A stretch of 64,000 bases of DNA from Trachythela sp. YZ-2020. Taxonomy: Eukaryota; Cnidaria; Anthozoa; Malacalcyonacea; Clavulariidae. The number at the start of each line of letters is the position of its first letter. Position 1 is the stretch's first letter. The stretch covers positions 1,353,501-1,417,500 of the forward strand of contig JADLSH010000138.1 in the NCBI GenBank assembly GCA_016169945.1, read 5' to 3'. Under the pieces are notes generated by a model. It made no database searches and was not told the DNA's origin. It was given only the letters and a program-made list of their open reading frames with translations. This document shows positions 33,453 through 45,440 of the stretch, piece after piece. Position numbers and translations under genes: made by a program.

Positions 33453-34231
33453 TATGATAACTATAACTGTTTAAAATAACTAATTGATCAACTAATATTA
33501 CAAACATAAAATAATTAATGTATGAGTAGATAAACTACTGGTTCAAAAACTCTTTCAGTAACATTTGTCTCAAACAACGTTTGAAGGAATGAACTGAGTT
33601 CCACATGCTGACAATCTTGTAATAAAAAGTTCGTTGCCCAGCGGCCGTTTTGAATAGCGGAATATTAAGTTTTTGAGCGTTCCTATATATAGTGGTGCGG
33701 TTGGATACATCCTGACGTTTAATAAATTGGGAAGAAATATATGTGGGGACAAGGCCAGTCATTCCTCTACGAATTCTGCTGGAGACAACAAATTCTTCGT
33801 TGTTCTCTGTGAGAAGATTTTTTCATATATTTAATGATGATTCTGTATAGTTATAAGTTAGCATGATAAAGTTACCTCTTCTGAATCCGGTTTGATATGT
33901 AACGCTTTTGAGAAACTGATGATTGCCTACACATAAAAACAAATCAAATGTCGAATTCGTCTGAAACCAATGACAATATAAATACTTGTGCCACTGTCTT
34001 TAACTATTACATATCAACAACTTGAATATAAACAGGCTAAGTATATCGTGAGGTCCTAATGTTTTTAAGACGATATCGTCCTAAGATTCTGCAGGTTCAT
34101 ATCTTCGGTTCAGTGCATGCTATGCAGATGACAATGCCACCGTTCGATTAAGCGTTTTACGATCTCTTTAGAGAAGTAAATAATCTAGCCCTTTTATGGC
34201 AATTCTCGTAAAAATGCTTTCTTTGTTGCGA
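33453..34231 (+). repeat. Tandem duplication, copy 2, second part (with LINE tail)
   Basis: Near-identical to 27070-27848, including the minus LINE ORF2 C-terminal frame at 33762-33535 (GLVPTYISSQF onward). It resumes the copy cut at 28959. Confidence 0.94.
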
Positions 34232-34733
34232 TACCGCCATTGTCGGCGCACGCTCGGACAACTTCGGAAGCTAAATCTCCGGGATCTTTGCACCTTATCG
34301 GCTTGAAAGTACCGGCAATCGATTCCTCGTGATGTCATTGCCTAGATGGCGGATTTTCATTGGTTTATAGCAAGCAACACTGACCTTATATGGCATTTCG
34401 TAATTTATATCGCGTGCGGGATTAAATTTCAACGATTTCGGTCATTTGTATGCGAATTTCAAAAAATAAAATAAAATAGTTCTACTTCTTCAAAGGCAAT
34501 GAAACTTTCCAACAATATTCCTTTTTACATGAGCTACAACTTTTGTGGGATACGGCTCAACAAAGTCTAAATCCTGTTCTGGCAGCTAGTTGTGCAGTAG
34601 TTCTCCCAAAGTTATACTGTTCATTACTTTTCCATGTAGAAAGGAATTTATATTACATTTATTTTGGCAGAAACAAATTTGTACATGAGTACATAATGCA
34701 CTGGCACTTCTACTGTGTACAGATATTACATAC

Positions 34734-37700
34734 CATTTCAATTTCACCAATTGCGATTTGCGCACGACCAAGTGTTTGAAAAGAATTTGGGCATCGTGGA
34801 TTGAGGGAGACAGCCATCTCTGCTTCTTGAATCGCTGGAAAAATTTCATCTAATTCCAGTAAAACCTGTTGATGGAATACATATAGAAGTTTGTAGAACA
34901 AATCAAAACTATCACAGGTGCACGTGATACCAGCTGCACATTTCTCTCACAGTTTCTTTAGCATATATTGAGTAATTAAACACACATATAGTCATATAGT
35001 AATTAAGGCGGTGTTAAACTATGCAACTTTTTTGAATTGAATTGAATTTTAATAAAAACTGATATTGTAACCAAGAACGGTTAAATTGCATCAGAAGTTG
35101 CATACAATAACTAAAGAAAACTACATGATACTACATTAAAAAGTACAACTATAGGCCGTTAATTATATCATATTTACAAGTCATTGATTTAAAATACTTT
35201 GAGGAAAGAATGAGTTCCTAAAACGTTCCGTCTTACAAAAATAGTTTTTGTAAAGGCCATTATGTCTTAATTCCGGATAGTTAGTTAAAATTCTATCAGG
35301 TAAACATTCAGAAAGTTTGACATTATCGTGATTATCATTAAAAAACTTGTCTCGCAATTTTGTTGCAACACAAATTGTGCGCGAAATTGCAAGGTTTACC
35401 ATGCCTTGCAATCATCAAGTCTCAAAACATTTGTGTTGCAAGAAGCGTTGCACGGAGTAGAATCAGGTGCTACTTTTCCCAACGATTGCGACAACACTGC
35501 AACATATTTTTAGTAAAGCATAGCACAGGGTAACATACCTTCGTGCAACTTGTCTCGCAATGTTTACTCACTGAGTGGATTCCTAATGGCTCTTAGCTGA
35601 CAATTTGACACCAAATGGTAGCACTCGCGGTCTTTATCATAATCATTGCAAGTTGCATGATCAGGTGTAACATTGCTTGCATTATGCAATGCTAAAATCG
35701 TTTTTCCTAACATTGTGAGAAAAATGCGAGACAAGTTGCACAGTGTAAGAGCGCCTTAACTCTTAAGAAACAAGTGAATATTTTCAACACAGTCTATTAA
35801 ACCTAAAGATGCAGTACTGTACGTGTAAGCTCTGTTTACATTTTTGTATCCAAATAGTGAACATTATATGTAAACGAAGTGGCGACAACTAAACTTCAAT
35901 ATTATAATGTGTACAATACAATACTCATTATTATATAGCAAGTGTCAAAGTTCAATTTTCCTGTTTGCCGATTGGACAAAACCATATCACGTGGCGGTCC
36001 ACAAAACGTCATGTTCGGCAACCGGTCAACAATGAAACAATTGGTTTTCGCGTGATATGAAGAATTATCAAGCCTCAGTTTCGTGTTATCAACCTCAGCC
36101 TTCGGCTTCGGTTGATAACACAAAACCTCGGCTTGGTAATTCTTCATATCATGCTCAACTTCATTCAATAATTGTTAAATAGCTGGAAACAGACGTAGCC
36201 GGGGCAGTGAGCTCCATATATATAATAATATCTGGAGTAAGAACTACTAATGTTCGGCCAATAGGCCAAGTGAAGCCAAAGATGGCGGCAATTGACGTCC
36301 AAACTCATGAAGGTCATAAACAGTTTTCATACCATTTTTCTAGCTAATTCCAGTTTATACTAACAGATCGCATCGCTAATCAAGTTATTAGTTCATAAAA
36401 TCATGATGTTATTGTTTACATCGGAGTAAAAACACGAAATTTCGGCACACTCCTTGCCGGCTTGTGCAAACCGCGCGGTCGAAAACAATAGAAAGGGATT
36501 GGCACTGGACGTCAATTTCCGCCATCTTTGGCTTCACTTTTTGGACATAAGTTCTCACTCCAGATATATATATATAGAGCTCACTGAGCCGGGGTTGTTC
36601 TGTTCCATGCTTTCTAGTATGGCCAAAGAAAAATTGGAAGGCTGACAAAGTCATGCAGCCATCTCACGACCCCAAAACACGAACAAACAGGAGGATGTTT
36701 TGAGCTGATATCTGCAGCTAAAAAGATGAGCTAGATTGAGGTCGGCAAAAATTTGCCAACCTGGGAGGTTGACAGGTTTGCATTTAGGTCGGCATTGACG
36801 AATGCAGATGCGTTTTCGAGGGTCGTGTTTTCGAGGGCAAATGTTCGTATAAAAGAAACGTTTATTCTTCCAGTATCTTCACGTGTTATACATTTCTATG
36901 GGAAATTTACTGAGCCTGTTACTCGAAACAACGTATTTTAAAATATTCACGATATCCTTCAAGAGCCATAGTTGTGCTTCGCGAGTACAATAAATATCAA
37001 AGTGCTGCTGTTCAAGCAGCTGCGGTTTACACTGTAATTTTGAAACTCAATTGATGGCTCATTACACTGGCCTGTAGGCCAAGTGTCTTAAATCCCTAAT
37101 TTTCTGTTTTTTTGAACCGTCGGGAAATCGAGTTTGCGTTAGCGCATCGCAGGCTCAGAGACCATGTGGTGATTACGAAATCGTCCACCCGATTCAAAAT
37201 GACCGTCATTGAGGAGCGGGCTATATGACAAATATGTCTATTAGGAAATGTTTTCCTGTGTTTATGTTTCATGCGTGCTTTTCTTTGATATAAAAAACAC
37301 ATGAGTTCGTTGTAGATTTCTTGCGTATTCAATAGCTGCAGTCACAGTTGGTAAAATCCCTGGAAATTATGGCGAAAAGGTTGCCGTATGTTTAAGCGAC
37401 TTTCGACTGTTATAACTGAGATTGTTTAAGTTTACAACATAATTTTAGATAGTACAACGTAGAATACAGTTACTTCATATTAAACTACAAAGCTATTATA
37501 TATTATCTTCGTTGCCTTTGTATAAATAATTTGGAATGTTCTCAAGAAGTACGCGGCATTAGTAACAATTGTTTCAATAATATATTACAATTGCATAAGT
37601 CTAGCGCGAGGGAGTTTCACTTCACTCGCTTTGATACACAGTTACATTTATATGCTTTTCGAACTTTCAAAGTCATTCACATTCTGGTATGATGCTTTGT

Positions 37701-40700
37701 TCTTGCTTAAAAATATTTTATCGCTGAACTATAGTGAAATTTTATCTTTAATACATATATTAAACTAAGAAGTGAATATATCATAGGACAATGTCTATAT
37801 ATCTCACAATCGGCTATATAAACCTAGCATATATCATTAATATACCCAAGCACCTCAAAATAAGATTGAAACCACTGATCTGAGATTGAAACCTCACACA
37901 GACAGTAAATGTTACACCGCCCCAGGTGCCCCTAAACCCTGACCGTCCAGATGGGCAAGGCCAGTGTGAACGCCTCAGCAGGCGTCTTGTTCTCATTAAA
38001 ACACAAAATCAGTTTCGTGAATATGTAAAGCTAGTCCATTAAGAGTAGTAATTTATCATATTTGTCTGGGAAAAATTATCATCATTTGTCAGGTAATTGC
38101 CGACTTTTGCATTTAAATTAACATGAGATGTGTGAATATATGACTCTTGACAATAAAAAACAGGATGCTTATCCAGTGAACCGTTTTGCTAATTATTTCA
38201 CAACGAAAGCTAAGCGTGTGTTTAGCTACAGTGCAACTTGATGAATCTTAAATTTATAGATGCAAAACAGAACCATAAATTCCACAAACTACGAGCTAAC
38301 CTGAGTATCAGGCCAATATTTCCCTTCCTTAAATGCGGGTGGAGGGAAGGGAAATTAAGTGTGATACTCAGGTTAACTACGAGCATGCAAATATGTGTAG
38401 TTCGTTTTTTCGAATATGTCATGACGACTGCGTCCAGCAGACACAGTTATTAGCTGGAGGCTGGACGCGGGCAGAGCAGACGCAAGAGCTCTGGAGACAA
38501 GACAAAGGCAGACCCAGACGGCGAGAAGCGGGCGCTCTGGAGGCAGAATGCAGGCAGTCGAAGCAGTGTTAAGTTAATATATTTTAGTGTATGTAACATT
38601 TAATACAATTCACCTGTGCTTTCATTTCATGAAGTACATCATCATCTGGTGTGAGTTGAATGGCTTCATTCCATTTTCTTATTGACTCCCAATACCTGAA
38701 TACAATTGATTTAATCCACCATGTTGATAAAAATATTTTCACGTTTTATATAGCTATATGAGAGTGTCATTTTATGGGAGGGGGTACAGTATGTGCGCCA
38801 TTGGTCAGATAATCAAAGCTAGTAAATAGTTTCGAAATATTGCCAATTGCGTTCAGAACTTTGCTACTAAACTGTTTTCTACATTCTTCATGCAGCTGTC
38901 GCAATTTGGTCAAATTTAATGTCATAGGCAGTGGAACCGGAGGGGTAGGGTAGGGGGCTATAGCCCCCAAAAGTAGAAATTATGGGCTAAGGCCCCCAAA
39001 GAATGCAGGAAATGCCATTTCTTCCCTAGAATGCAGGAAATGCCATTTCAGAAACTCTGGGGCCCCGTACAGTTCATCTAGCCCCCCTCCCCCGCCAACC
39101 AGACCCCAACATGTTGTATGTCACTAATGTCAGGTGTTTAAATGACAGAATGTGATCTGTTAGGAACCAACATGGTCAAAAGATCCTGTTTGATATCAAT
39201 CAGAAAACACATGCTGTATATTCTATACCATGCAGTGACTGCGAGAAAAAGTATCTGGGACAGTCTAAGTGCCAGTTTAATTGGCACACATTAAAAAACC
39301 ACATCAAAATGCTGTTTCAACTTTAAACAATGGGAAATCAGCTCAAACGCATGATATTAAACCGGATTGCTGTGAAGAAACAAACTTTAAAGAGCCTGTA
39401 TGATCTCAAAATACAAGACAACGAATATCAACAAAAATTTCAAAGTTGTCCAATCAGGTTTGAGTGTATTTTGAGTTGTTCACCGACTTCCGGTTTTTTA
39501 ACAGCAAACCTGGCACGCGGATATATTTTTGCCAAATTTTGTCATTCCCTCACAGATTTTAGAGCGAATTTAAGCTCTTTGATTAAAGCATCGTTGTTTT
39601 GAGAGTTGTACGGTATCATTATTGCAGGGGATATCGATTAATCTCGAAAGAAATGCATTTAAAGGCGAAAAATCGAGGATAGTTTCGTGTAACATATGCC
39701 AAGTCTGGGCTATTTTGGTCTCAATGTTTCCTTCCTTCCCTCGTTATAAGGAAGTCACAGGCGGGCGCGGGCAAATAGAGCCTGGGCCTCCTGTGGATAT
39801 TTCACTAATTTTAGGTAAGTGGCAAATTCTGTTGAGTTGGCTGACCATGCAGTTGACTCTGTGTGCTCACTGTGCTGTGCTGTCTGCACTGTTTAAAGCA
39901 CTTAACTATATGCTGTATATAGTGTATCAAAATATATGGGCAAAATATGGCACGCCGAAATATTTGTGAAATTTTACCCCCAACACGCAGGGACTCACAA
40001 TTTTCTACGGAAAGCATGCCTTCGGCTCCAGACCCCCTTAGGGTCTGTTTATATGATCCAGCTAGGCGGGACGGGACAGTTGCAGAGATCCTGCTTGTAA
40101 TATAAACTCTATTGAGTGTTTATATGATCCCGCTTCTATCTCGCCTAGATGGGATCCCGGCTTCTGTTGCCGGGATCTCGCGTAGCCGGGATGAAAAATT
40201 CCCATATAAACACTCTATCCCGGCCAGGTGGGATGAACTTTTCTTCTGAGCACGCGTAAATCCCTTTTCTGCAAGAAAATATGACGTCAAGCACTTAACT
40301 GGCTTCATCCCAGCAATGTATTTTGTCCATTTAGACAAGCCATCCCACATAGGTGAGTTTCCCGGCTAGACGGGTCATATAAACAGGCCCTTAATGAGTT
40401 TTGCACCTTTGGCGCATGCAGCTCAAGCCCTTTTCTCCATATAAAACATTTTTACATAATAGATGATCAGAAGAAAAGTGCCCCTTCAACTCAAAGTTGC
40501 TATGTCCATGCTTGAACAAAAAGGAATATATAAACTGAAATATTCAAATATTTTTCACTTGCTTTTGCAGCTCAGCTAGAGCGATGCCTTCGTTTTTTAA
40601 ACGAGTACTCTTTGTTATTCTATCTTCAAGTACACCATGTTCTTCATGCTTGGATTTCCTCGTCAAAGATCTCCAATCTTCAATTAAAGGCTCATTTATA

Positions 40701-40813
40701 TCATCGCGTTCTGAGAAAGTCGCAGGAAGTAAATTTGATACATTTTTACATCGTTTACGTTTCCATGAAAAACTTGTTTTGGCAGACATGTTGGAATTGT
40801 TGGAATCTGTCAT
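34734..40813 (-). CDS. TTC33: TTC33-like TPR protein, 5' three exons
   Basis: Exon 1 (40813-40563) holds MSAKTSFSWKRKRCKNVSN and then STRLKNEGIALAELQ. Exon 2 (38695-38614) holds YWESIRKWNEAIQLTPDDD then VLHEMKAQ. Exon 3 (34865-34734) holds VLLELDEIFPAIQEAEMAVS then NPRCPNSFQTLGRAQIAIGE. The order and spacing follow vertebrate TTC33: an SFxWKRK start, a KSxxLKxEG helix, then TPR helices with LxEMKxQ and QTLGRAQ. Phases fit only if intron 1 uses a GC donor (AA|GCAAGT). The other donors are GTGAAT and GTATGT. The first in-frame ATG is at 40813; a second, MSAK, at 40789 aligns better with the known start. The final TPR and the acidic C-terminal tail should follow 34734 on minus but were not found. 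They may be beyond the insertions or lost. Confidence 0.8.
35007..35755. mobile_element. TTAA-flanked MITE with LINE insert
   Basis: The ends GGCGGTGTTAAACTATGCAA and, inverted, GGCGCTCTTACACTGTGCAA match, with TTAA on both sides (35003-35006, 35756-35759). The duplication is TTA (Harbinger-like) or TTAA (piggyBac-like). The inner ACTTGTCTCGC of both ends also matches once the LINE insert is removed. Confidence 0.8.
35030..35343 (-). mobile_element. 5'-truncated LINE tail with TSD AACTT
   Basis: The minus frame reads KLSECLPDRILTNYPELRHN then YFCKTERFRNSFFPQSI, the tail of an L2-like ORF2. A 3' end with (AATTC)n follows. AACTT is repeated at 35025-35029 and 35344-35348, exactly bracketing 314 bp inside the left terminal repeat of the MITE. 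Confidence 0.72.
35985..36172. repeat. Hairpin repeat (GGTTGATAACAC)
   Basis: The two halves GATATGAAGAATTATCAAGC ... GTGTTATCAACC and GGTTGATAACAC ... GCTTGGTAATTCTTCATATC are complementary around TCAGCCTTCGGCTTC. It is a compact foldback repeat without coding potential. Confidence 0.8.
36205..36586. mobile_element. hAT MITE with exact TSD AGCCGGGG
   Basis: The ends CAGTGAGCTC and GAGCTCACTG extend through TATATAATATCTGGAGT-like and AGTGAAGCCAAAGATGGCGG segments to about 90 bp of imperfect inverted repeat. AGCCGGGG is duplicated at 36197-36204 and 36587-36594. Confidence 0.87.
36640..38220. other. Intron of TTC33-like gene, nothing recognised
   Basis: AT-rich sequence with short overlapping frames only. 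The frame at 37332-37096 (minus) is unsupported by splice signals or any family likeness. Confidence 0.4.
38293..38384. repeat. Short hairpin repeat
   Basis: GAGCTAACCTGAGTATCAGG and its complement GTGATACTCAGGTTAACTAC enclose complementary TTTCCCTTCC / GGAAGGGAAA arms. It is non-coding. Confidence 0.75.
38935..39075 (+). repeat. Short direct repeat, possible worn transposon end
   Basis: GAATGCAGGAAATGCCATTT occurs twice (39001 and 39033), next to GGGGGCTATAGCCCCC and GTGGAACCGG words that often mark transposon ends. No partner end was found. Confidence 0.4.
40041..40390. mobile_element. Harbinger-type MITE with TTA TSD
   Basis: The ends GGGTCTGTTTATATGATCC and, inverted, GGGCCTGTTTATATGACCC are flanked by TTA at 40038-40040 and 40391-40393. 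Internal GGGATCCCGG and GTTTATATGATCCCG words repeat the terminal sequence. It lies in intron 1 of the TTC33-like gene. Confidence 0.82.
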
Positions 40814-41559
40814 ACTTCGATTCAGCGGATGCAATGCAGTCGACTAAATACTTCAAGTTATACTACATATAAGAAAACGAGCAATTAAAATTTAGAAAGA
40901 TTAATGGTCACCAAACACGCATGAATAAATTAATTATGTACACATAAATTAAAATAATAAATATGCATTTTTTGGGGTACAGGATGCTGAAGCATTAATA
41001 ATATCAAAATTATGAAATGTGAAAATACATCCTTCTGTGTTTGTGTAAATGGGTGTGGCCCAGTATATCATCAATGTTCCTGCCACTAGGGCCCTATATA
41101 TATATTTCTATATTTATACTTTTTACGGCGCTTCTTTCATCTTTTTCTCGTTCGCGCCATCTACATATTTTCAGCCACTCCATTGGCTGAATTTGCTAGT
41201 CAGGGGGGCCGTCTGTTTTTGGGAACTGGTTTTTACTTTGTATTCCTACGCGCCTTTGTTAGCATTCTCTTTTTACCTTATTTACACTTGAATATATCGT
41301 TTGAAAACATTATTTCTGTGTGGTTATACTGCTGGAGAAAGATTCTGAGCTTCGTTCAGGTCTGAAGTACCAGAACAATCAATGTATTGCTAAATTTTAT
41401 AGTTCATTATAATCTAACCAAAAGAAAACAGCAGTATTCAACAATATAACTTAATTTTATTCATTTCCAATATTAATTGGTATAACAGCATCTCTACATA
41501 ATTAACAAAGCTGTCAATTGTTAACAAATATTTTAATCAGTAAATATATATTTCTACAG

Positions 41560-42216
41560 GGAAATTAAATAATGTGGTAGCAAGGTGACCTGGATCATGC
41601 CATGATTCTTTTATCTTCCGTTCCTCGGCACTTGGCAGAAGATTGGAAGAGGGCCCTCGTAACACCGAGGATGGCATTTTGCTGGGGGATAGTGGATATG
41701 CCATCAAGTCATATTTGATGACGCCCTATCTGAACCCTGTTCAGCCCCACCAAAGACGGTTTAACCGAGCACACAAGAAGACACGATGTCTGGTTGAACG
41801 GGTGATTGGAACATGGAAGAGACGCTTTCATGTTTTGCATTCGGAAATAAGGTAGGCTCAAAATGACCTCTTAGGCTAATCAAAAGCTTAAAAGGGCTTT
41901 GTTATCCTGGAGACCATTTTGTAAATGACCAGGTAATAATCATGTGGATAACGTGATTATTACACCTGCTTTGTAAACAAACCATTAATAAAGTTAATAT
42001 TAATTGGTGGTTTGTTTGTTTAGGATGAAACCAGACAGGGTTTGCACCATTGTTATGGCATGTGCAGTGTTGCAAAACATTGCCGTTGAGAGGAGGGAGC
42101 CTGAGGAAGAAGAAATTGGAATCGTTGAGCTAGAAGATGGCGAAGATTATCTCGGAGGAGTAGAACGTGACGGTGTTACTGCCAGGGACTATATGGCACA
42201 AACATATTTTGCATAA
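41560..42216 (+). pseudogene. Harbinger transposase, C-terminal two exons
   Basis: Exon 41560-41851 follows a TTTCTACAG acceptor. It reads KLNNVVAR, a TGA at 41586-41588 where Trp is expected, then [36 protein letters not shown] and [25 protein letters not shown] carries a catalytic Asp of DDE_Tnp_4. Exon 42024-42216 reads RMKPDRVCTIVMACAVLQNI and ends TARDYMAQTYFA. The intron is GT-AG and in phase. The nonsense codon and the absence of the N-terminal half make it inactive. It is complementary in content to the 16.7-17.4 kb copy. Confidence 0.85.
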
Positions 42217-42585
42217 GAATGCAGTTCTTCTGCAAACTATGTTGGTGTTATATAGATTAATAGGCCAAACAAATTTTAAGTTGTATTCGTTAAAGAAAGT
42301 TTTCCTGCCCCACATATCATATATAATAGCAGTGATATAATTATAAAACTAAAATTTCTTTCCTATATATGACATTGCATATAGGGGGTGATATAATATC
42401 ACCCCTTATATGCAAGGTGTTTGAGTTTTATAATATCACTTCAATTTCATGGTGAAACTTTGTTAAAAATGCATATTATAATGCGGTAACTCATGCAGTT
42501 ATAGTAGTTTAAAATATTGGAGAAAGGGGGCAATCAAATGGCTCAACAAGCCAACACCATTTACTTTACGTTGAAGGAGTTCAAC

Positions 42586-42815
42586 TTAAAGTTCCAATTT
42601 TCTTCGCTGTAACAGAAGATTCCCCTTTTCAATCTCTATCTTCTCTCTCTCAGCCTTTAACACTTCAAGATGTATCTCTTGCACGTCAAGACGCATCTCA
42701 CCCTGAGTTTTGGGACGCTCCCTAGTGGGTTTTTCTGCCATAGGCTGCCATGCCTCAAAAAGTGGGTCAGCATCTACATCAATATGTCTAGATACACTAG
42801 ATGACCCATCACTAC
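42586..42815 (-). pseudogene. Harbinger Myb-like partner, C-terminal exon
   Basis: After a TATATTTAG acceptor the minus frame reads SDGSSSVSRHIDVDADPLFE, AWQPMAEKPTRERPKTQGEM and then KAEREKIEIEKGNLLLQRRK before TAA. The charged coiled-coil ending is typical of the Myb/SANT-like second protein of Harbinger elements. It faces the transposase tail-to-tail. The N-terminal Myb exon was not found nearby. Confidence 0.6.
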
Positions 42816-42829
42816 CTAAATATAGGAAA

Positions 42830-44760
42830 ACAAATTAAATCAACAAATCAACAATTGAATTAGTGTGAATATATTTTATTCTTTAAACAAAACTCAAATA
42901 GGATTTTAATGGTTCAACTTCAAAATCACTTATTAATATCACTGCATGTATAGTAAATAATTTGACCATGACCATAATAACCATCTGTCTCATCGTGTAA
43001 ATGGTGTAATTTATCAACCTTTCCCAACGTTTCCATTAAACAGACAGAAAAACAATATGAAACGCGCAATTGTAGCTAAAAATAATAATTTTTCAATGTT
43101 TGAAAAAGTAATAATGAGCCCTTGAATTATATATAACCTAAATCCCTAATAGATAACATCAAGTGTAAGCTCCCCCCGGATTGTTTACTCTATACATCTA
43201 TCTATCTATCCATCTATGCCTGTCTGAGTCACTTATGTGAATTTTTGCCCTGTGATCACAATAGTTGCAAAGTGAAACTTTGCACTAAAAATGAAAATAA
43301 GAATTATACTTTTCTATTTCAAGGATTCATTTCTCCTTGAAATTTTTGGCTAAACTTGTGTTTCACAATATAATGTTTAAATGTACGCTGCGACACGGCA
43401 TGTGACCGTAATAAACAGAGAACTGGAACGAATTCGTACAAATATTTGTCCGGTTTGGCGTTTACACGATACCGGACAAATATTTTTCCGGAAACATTTG
43501 AAACTAGTAACCTGATCATGCAACTGACTTAATGCTTGACTGATGGATGGAAGGACTAAGCGACTGATTAAGCGACTCAGCCTAACTGACTGATAGAATG
43601 AACAAACAAACAACTGACTTACTGATCAACTAAACCATCTGATGATCCACTTACCTTTCATGTATATGGGTTGCCGTTAGAGTCCTCTCCGACCTTCAAA
43701 CTTGTTGTTCAAGGTAGATCATATTATTCAATGAACAAACCTTCCTGGCTTTTTGTACTCTCTTCAAGTGAATGATCACTAGTGCAAATACGTTGGCGAT
43801 ATCCCTAAAATTAAATAGTATGAAAGGGTTTACAGGTATTTTAGACAAAGGGGTGCTGTGGTTTTCCCAGACGACATTGACTGACATTGCAGAAAGTGGA
43901 AATAACAGAGCATGCATATAAGGAAACATAAGATGTTGCCACTTAATTGGTTAACATGCTTTCTACTTCACTTACAGGCGCATCATCATGCCACAAGAGC
44001 TTTTTTTTTTCGTTACCTTCGTTCTTCTCCTGCTCCTGTCCTAGCTCGACCACATCACAAAACATTTGCGGCTTCAGATTACAACGCTTGTAATTCTGGT
44101 TTTCTAAACTTTTGAGAAGGATACTCAACGTCCTTGGTATAATTCCCGGGTTTCGCTGATTTCCCAGGAGACTATATAGGTCTAAAAATACAACATATCA
44201 AAATTGAATTATCTAAATTTCATTTACTGCCATGTGTATCAATGAATGAACAGTACCAGATAAATACATTGTCTATTCTTATGTGAAACTTATATGCGAA
44301 GGTTCATTAGTTTAATGTGATGCTCTGAAAACCCATCAAATGCTCAAAATATAACATGAATAAATGTACTGTTATTACTGTATCTGACTGGTGATCGTTA
44401 GATGCAAACAACAGTATAACATAGAGCTCTGAATGTAACAGCCATAGTTACCTATTCTTAAGAGCCCAGTTATTTACCTTCAGAATACACCCTTTCAAAA
44501 ATTACGTCACAAATCCCTTCCCCGGCCGGGAGCCTTGTTTTAACAACTTTATTGAGCCAAGACTTTGCATTAAAATATGCAGTACTACATTAAATAGTAA
44601 ATGGCCCAAGAGGAAAGATGCGAACGAGACGATAAGTCCCATGCAAGCACCTTCCTTTATAACAAATACTATAGTTCATATACTGCATTTCAAAAACTCA
44701 TTAATAATTCATGAAGAAAACACAAAAGAAATTAATGTTTAATCAGTGTCTTTATATGTG
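42830..44760. other. Mixed repeat debris upstream of the TTC33-like gene
   Basis: It contains a short (CTAT)n tract near 43195, a palindrome around AAATATTTGTCCGG at 43430-43495 and degenerate ACTG-rich repeats at 43515-43650. One minus frame (44128-43943, KPQMFCDVVELGQEQEKNEG) ends at a strong GTAAGT donor (43978-43973). It might be an exon, but no partner exon or family is recognised. Confidence 0.4.
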
Positions 44761-44984
44761 ATAAAGACCCGCTCGTTTTTCTCGTCGAAATTTCTCGGCT
44801 TTCAAGACAACAATTTTCAAAATTCGTCTTTATATGAGCTAATAAGATGGGTCGTTTTTGAAGCCATCTAAAACACTCGCAGTGCGTGCTTTATCAGATA
44901 CAAAACACTCGGCTTCGCCTCGCGTTTTATATTCTGATAAAGCACTCCTGCTCGTGTTTTAAATAGTACGTAGAACATTTATGT

Positions 44985-45440
44985 TTATAATATAACATTT
45001 ATAGTACGCGAGCGTTGATTGGTGGAGAAGCGTGTTTCTATAACTGTATAGAAACATGGAAAATTTCCCGCCAAAACTTAAAATCGTAAAATAAACAATT
45101 TTAATGCGAATTATAAAACTTTAAACACAATTTAACGATAATTTTAATACTTTAACTCATTCGTGACTGTAAATCTTCAAACAAAGTTGTTTTTTGAAGT
45201 AAAATTGACGAGCAAAAGTCAGCATGCGTACGTAATGAGAATATGTAAATTAATCGAGTTTAAAAATGTCTCTCGAGTTATATTATAAAAGAAATAGAAA
45301 ATGGTTTTTCCTGTGTTACTATACAGTTATAGAAACACTTGTGGGAGTTTGGGAGAACTCGAAATAACGTTATTTTTCGTTCTCCCAAAATCCCACGCGT
45401 GTTTCCATAACTGTATAGAAACGGAAAAAGTTTCTATTTC
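44985..45440. mobile_element. Foldback MITE (GTTTCTATA family), copy 2
   Basis: Reverse-orientation relative of 8265-8613: TGATTGGTGGAGAAGCG, GTGTTTCTATAACTGTATAG, GAAAATTTCCCGCCAAAA, then the GTTTGGGAGAAC hairpin. This copy has an extra segment (45120-45260) between the two halves. Confidence 0.75.
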
